Of a stretch of 64,000 bases of DNA, positions 61,026-64,000 are shown piece by piece. The stretch is from Littorina saxatilis (lineage: Eukaryota > Mollusca > Gastropoda > Littorinimorpha > Littorinidae). The translations under genes were made by a program, and so were the position numbers. Every line of letters starts with the position of its first letter. The stretch's first letter is position 1. The stretch is taken from positions 35,004,632-35,068,631 of the forward strand of contig NC_090260.1 in assembly GCF_037325665.1 (NCBI RefSeq). The letters are read 5' to 3'. The notes beneath the pieces were generated by a model, which searched no databases, was not told where the DNA came from, and saw only the letters and a program-made list of their open reading frames with translations.

Positions 61026-64000
61026 GAAAATTTTTATCTAAATTTTAATTTGATTATATACTTACCCAACTCACATACAGCAATTTACTTCAGTTTAGTG
61101 CTAGGACGCTGAATAGCATCGCCTTGGTAACAAGGGGAGGTCACCCTAAAAAAGAGCTACCTTGACCCCTTAACAGGACAAAGTCACACGTGACTTCCTG
61201 ACCTTGCCGCCATCTTTGAATCATTCAATCGAAAGCGAACATAGAAAAATTTCCCTCTTTTTTAGGAAAAACCCCCATAAAACCCCAAAAGCGGGGCAGG
61301 AGGGCGGGTATCCACTATGTGAGTTGGGTAAGTATATAATCAAATTAAAATTTAGATAAAAATTTTCAATTAAATTACATATCTTATCCCAACTCACATA
61401 CAGCAGAATGCTAATGAAGGAGGTGGGAAAACAAAATTCCACTTGTCCAGCAGCGACAATGGCTGGTAGGGAGCTACTGCCACCATGACGAGTGCTGGCC
61501 ACATCTCGCAGGTAAAAGTTGATGAAAACGCCCTGCGATTTCCAGTAGGCAGCGTCTAAGACCTCTGCCAGCACGCCTGAGCGGAGGACTGCCAGAGAAG
61601 TAGCCCAGGCTCTGGCTTCATGAGTTCTTGACAACTTCATAGGAAGGACAGAATGCCCAATCCCAACTTGTCTGTGCCACCACGCATACGCTTGTTTAAT
61701 AAGCGTAGAGACCCATCTTACCAAAGTGACCCGCGACAAGTCCTTGCTCCTTTCAGTGTCAACTGAGATGAAGAGCAGTTTTTGGTCCCTAGACCTAATG
61801 GGCGTGGTACGGGATAAGTAGCTGGTAAGAGTACGAACAGGACAATTGACCATATCAGGGTCACCAGACGCAAGAATCCTACTTAAAGGAGGAATGCGAA
61901 TAACAGAGGAGGACAGACCTTGTTTTTGGTTTTGGCAAGGAACTCCGGCCGAAATCTTAAAACAAAAGAGCCATAGCTCTCAAAAGAAATATCCTTAGCC
62001 AGGCCTGAAAGAGCGTGCACCTCACCGCCTCCACGGGCAGAGGCTAACAAAACGAGGAACAAGGCTTTACGAGTCAAGTTAGCTAAGCTCGCTGAAGCTA
62101 AAGGTTCGAAATCCGAAGAGGCTAGAAACTTGAGTACCAAAAAATAAGTCCCACGCGGGAAGAGGGGACTTAGCCTTCGTAAAACCAATCGCTGCCCCCT
62201 TAAGAACACTAGCAATTACACCGCCCAGGTTAATGCTATGCCCTAATTGCTTCAGAGTAGAAGAAATGGCTGAGCGCCTGACTCTCAAAAAAGAAGGAGC
62301 CAAGCCCTGAGCAGCCAAACACGAGAGATGATTTGCTACATGCATAGAGCGAGGTGAAGTAGCAGTAACTCCATTCTCCGAGCACCACTTTGTCCAAGCT
62401 GACCAGTGTGACGCATAAACAGTGCTGGTCGCTTCCCTGTGGGCCTTTTGGACAAAGCCTAAAGTAGCGTCTGAGGAGCCAGAACGGCGCAGCGACCTAG
62501 AAAGAATGGAGGGCCGTCTGCGAGGCGAAGGAGGACGGGGAACCAATGTTGGCTGGGCCACCAAGGGGCCACCAACACCAAGCAAGGCTGTCCCCGCTCC
62601 GCCTTCCTGAGAACCTTTCCCAAGAGATGAAACGGGGGGAAAGCATAGGCTCAGACGCGACCAGTTTACTTCGAGGGCGTCTGTTTCCCTCCCCTCTGGG
62701 TCTGGAAAGGGGGAGATAAAGACCTGAAGCCTGCAGGAGAATCTTGTCACAAACAGATCGACTGTAGGCTTGCTGAAATGCCACCCAGACGTTGTAGGAC
62801 CTGATGAGTCAGAGTCTACTCCGTGTGCATCGTACACTACGGGCGACTGAAGTAGTCCGCAAGAACGTTGAGTATGCCTGGGACGTACTTCGCTGACAAC
62901 AGAATAAGGTGCTGGCTGCCCCAGGCAAGAATCTGACCTGACCTGACAGAAAGAGCGAGAGACAAAGTGCCTCCCTGTTTGTTGAAATAGGCCGCCATGG
63001 TCGTGTTGTCTGTGCGAACCCCAATTTATTCATTCCTGACCATAGACAGAAACGATTGGAGTCCCAGGAAAACAGCCTCTAACTCTAGGGCATTAATGTG
63101 CCCCCCACTCTGCGTCTCGTTCCACAGACCTGACGCAGTGTGAACAGAAAGATGGGCACCCCAGCCCTCCATAGACGCGTCTGTGAACAGAAACTCGTCC
63201 GGGGGGGGCAAACGAGATTGGCACTCCCTGTGAAATCCCAGGGAGCAGCCACTGCCTCGTTGTGTGCCGACACCAGCTTTCAAGAGAGACTACTGTCTCC
63301 CAGCCCTGAAGAGAAGGCTTCCACAGCGAACTCAGGGCAGCCTGAAATGGCCGCTTGTGGACTCTGCCTAAGGGCACAAGAGTGGCCATCGATTCCATTT
63401 GGCCAAGAAGAGAGGTCAGAACACGTACAGCCGCTCTCTTTATCAAGGACAGAGTACGAAACAGACTTTGCAACCTGTCCACCCTTCTCTGTGAAGGGCG
63501 TACCCACCAATCGACGGTGTATGTCTTTGCGTGTGGAAGAAAAACAACCCCAATGCTAAAAACGTCTGTGCCAAACCTAGGCTTAGCCACATGATGGTGT
63601 TTAGTTCTTTCCGTAACCTCTTAGAAAGAAAAGCTGAAACTAAGGAATTCCTGCGAGTCCTTTGTGCTGCGCAGCGAAAGTCGCTGACAGAAGCCACTGC
63701 CTCAAGAGGTAGGCTTAGCCGGAAAAGTTCCGACTGAGAGGTTACGAGCAATGGCTCAGTGAGCCTAAAAATTTAGTCAGAATGTGAGCCCATAATTTTG
63801 ACATGTTCTGGCGACTTGTCAGAAACCAAAGCTTATGACCCTGATGAGAAAGCGCAATTCCGTAAGCCGTAAAAGCTGAGAAAGTTTTAACAGCTTGCCT
63901 TGTTTTTCACCACAGAGGCAAAAAACAAAAATTGAGGCCTTAGCAACTTCACCCTAGAAGGTGAAAAATAAGAGGTATGCCGCACCAAAGATGGGCGTAC
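61026..64000 (-). mobile_element. DIRS-like retroelement (tyrosine recombinase type), fossil, cut by the window edge
   Basis: Minus-strand translation shows, from right to left, the end of a reverse transcriptase region (about 63.1-63.7 kb), an RNase H-type segment with TDASMEGWGAH and HINALELEAVFLGLQSF (about 63.0-63.25 kb), a linker with PTVDLFVTRF, and a tyrosine recombinase with an N-terminal helical domain and HEARAWATSLA (about 61.2-62.5 kb). This order is typical of DIRS elements. Its left end (61026-61406) has a pair of inverted arms of about 53 bases around 235 bases, then another copy of cccaactcacatacagcag. The copy is broken in several places, roughly half a dozen, and is not functional as seen. 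The upstream part lies outside the window. Confidence 0.85.

Overview
The window looks like nuclear DNA of an invertebrate, most likely a marine gastropod mollusc. Its genes are split into small exons with clean GT-AG introns, the introns are full of minisatellites, and there are several tRNA-headed SINE families, DIRS-like retroelements and pogo-like DNA elements. One gene encodes a STAND NTPase with ankyrin repeats and another a receptor tyrosine kinase relative, both typical of lophotrochozoans. A periwinkle (Littorina) is my best guess, from an impression of the dispersed repeats; nothing here proves the species.

Layout. At 424-560 (-) there is a plausible first coding exon of a gene running off the left edge. 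Gene A runs on the + strand from 5205 to 17272 in seven phase-compatible exons. It encodes a partial protein (787 residues visible) with three tyrosine motifs of the YxxI/L type, an nSTAND3-like NTPase domain and C-terminal ankyrin repeats; its 5' exons are not in view. From 17.3 to 31.1 kb there are only repeats: SINEs, a possible piggyBac-like fragment, and a 6.4-kb fossil element with long inverted ends. Gene B runs on the - strand from 59297 down to 31133 in sixteen exons that join in one frame (741 residues to the stop; 5' end not in view). It is a single-pass receptor with beta-sandwich domains, a fibronectin type III domain, a transmembrane helix and a tyrosine-kinase-like domain. The catalytic loop reads HTRLAARN in place of HRDLAARN and the magnesium loop reads GFG in place of DFG, so it is very probably a pseudokinase. 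The two genes are tail to tail. From 61.0 kb to the right edge lies a broken DIRS-like retroelement on the - strand.

The most unusual feature is a pattern. In both genes the edges of exons (a splice acceptor or donor plus a few codons, or the stop codon) have been tandemly copied into the neighbouring intron or 3' UTR, from two or three copies up to arrays of dozens. I count at least eight exon edges copied in this way, plus one intron-side case. The arrays at 10.24-10.70 kb (donor after Walker B of gene A), 39.16-41.22 kb (acceptor of the hinge exon of gene B) and 29.65-31.15 kb (last codons and stop of gene B) are the largest. Several other introns are filled by minisatellites of 20-55 bp that produce long but meaningless open frames on both strands.

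How the genes relate: both are plausibly signalling proteins. Gene A's tyrosine motifs would suit SH2-domain partners, and gene B is a kinase-dead receptor, but no functional link between them can be read from the sequence.
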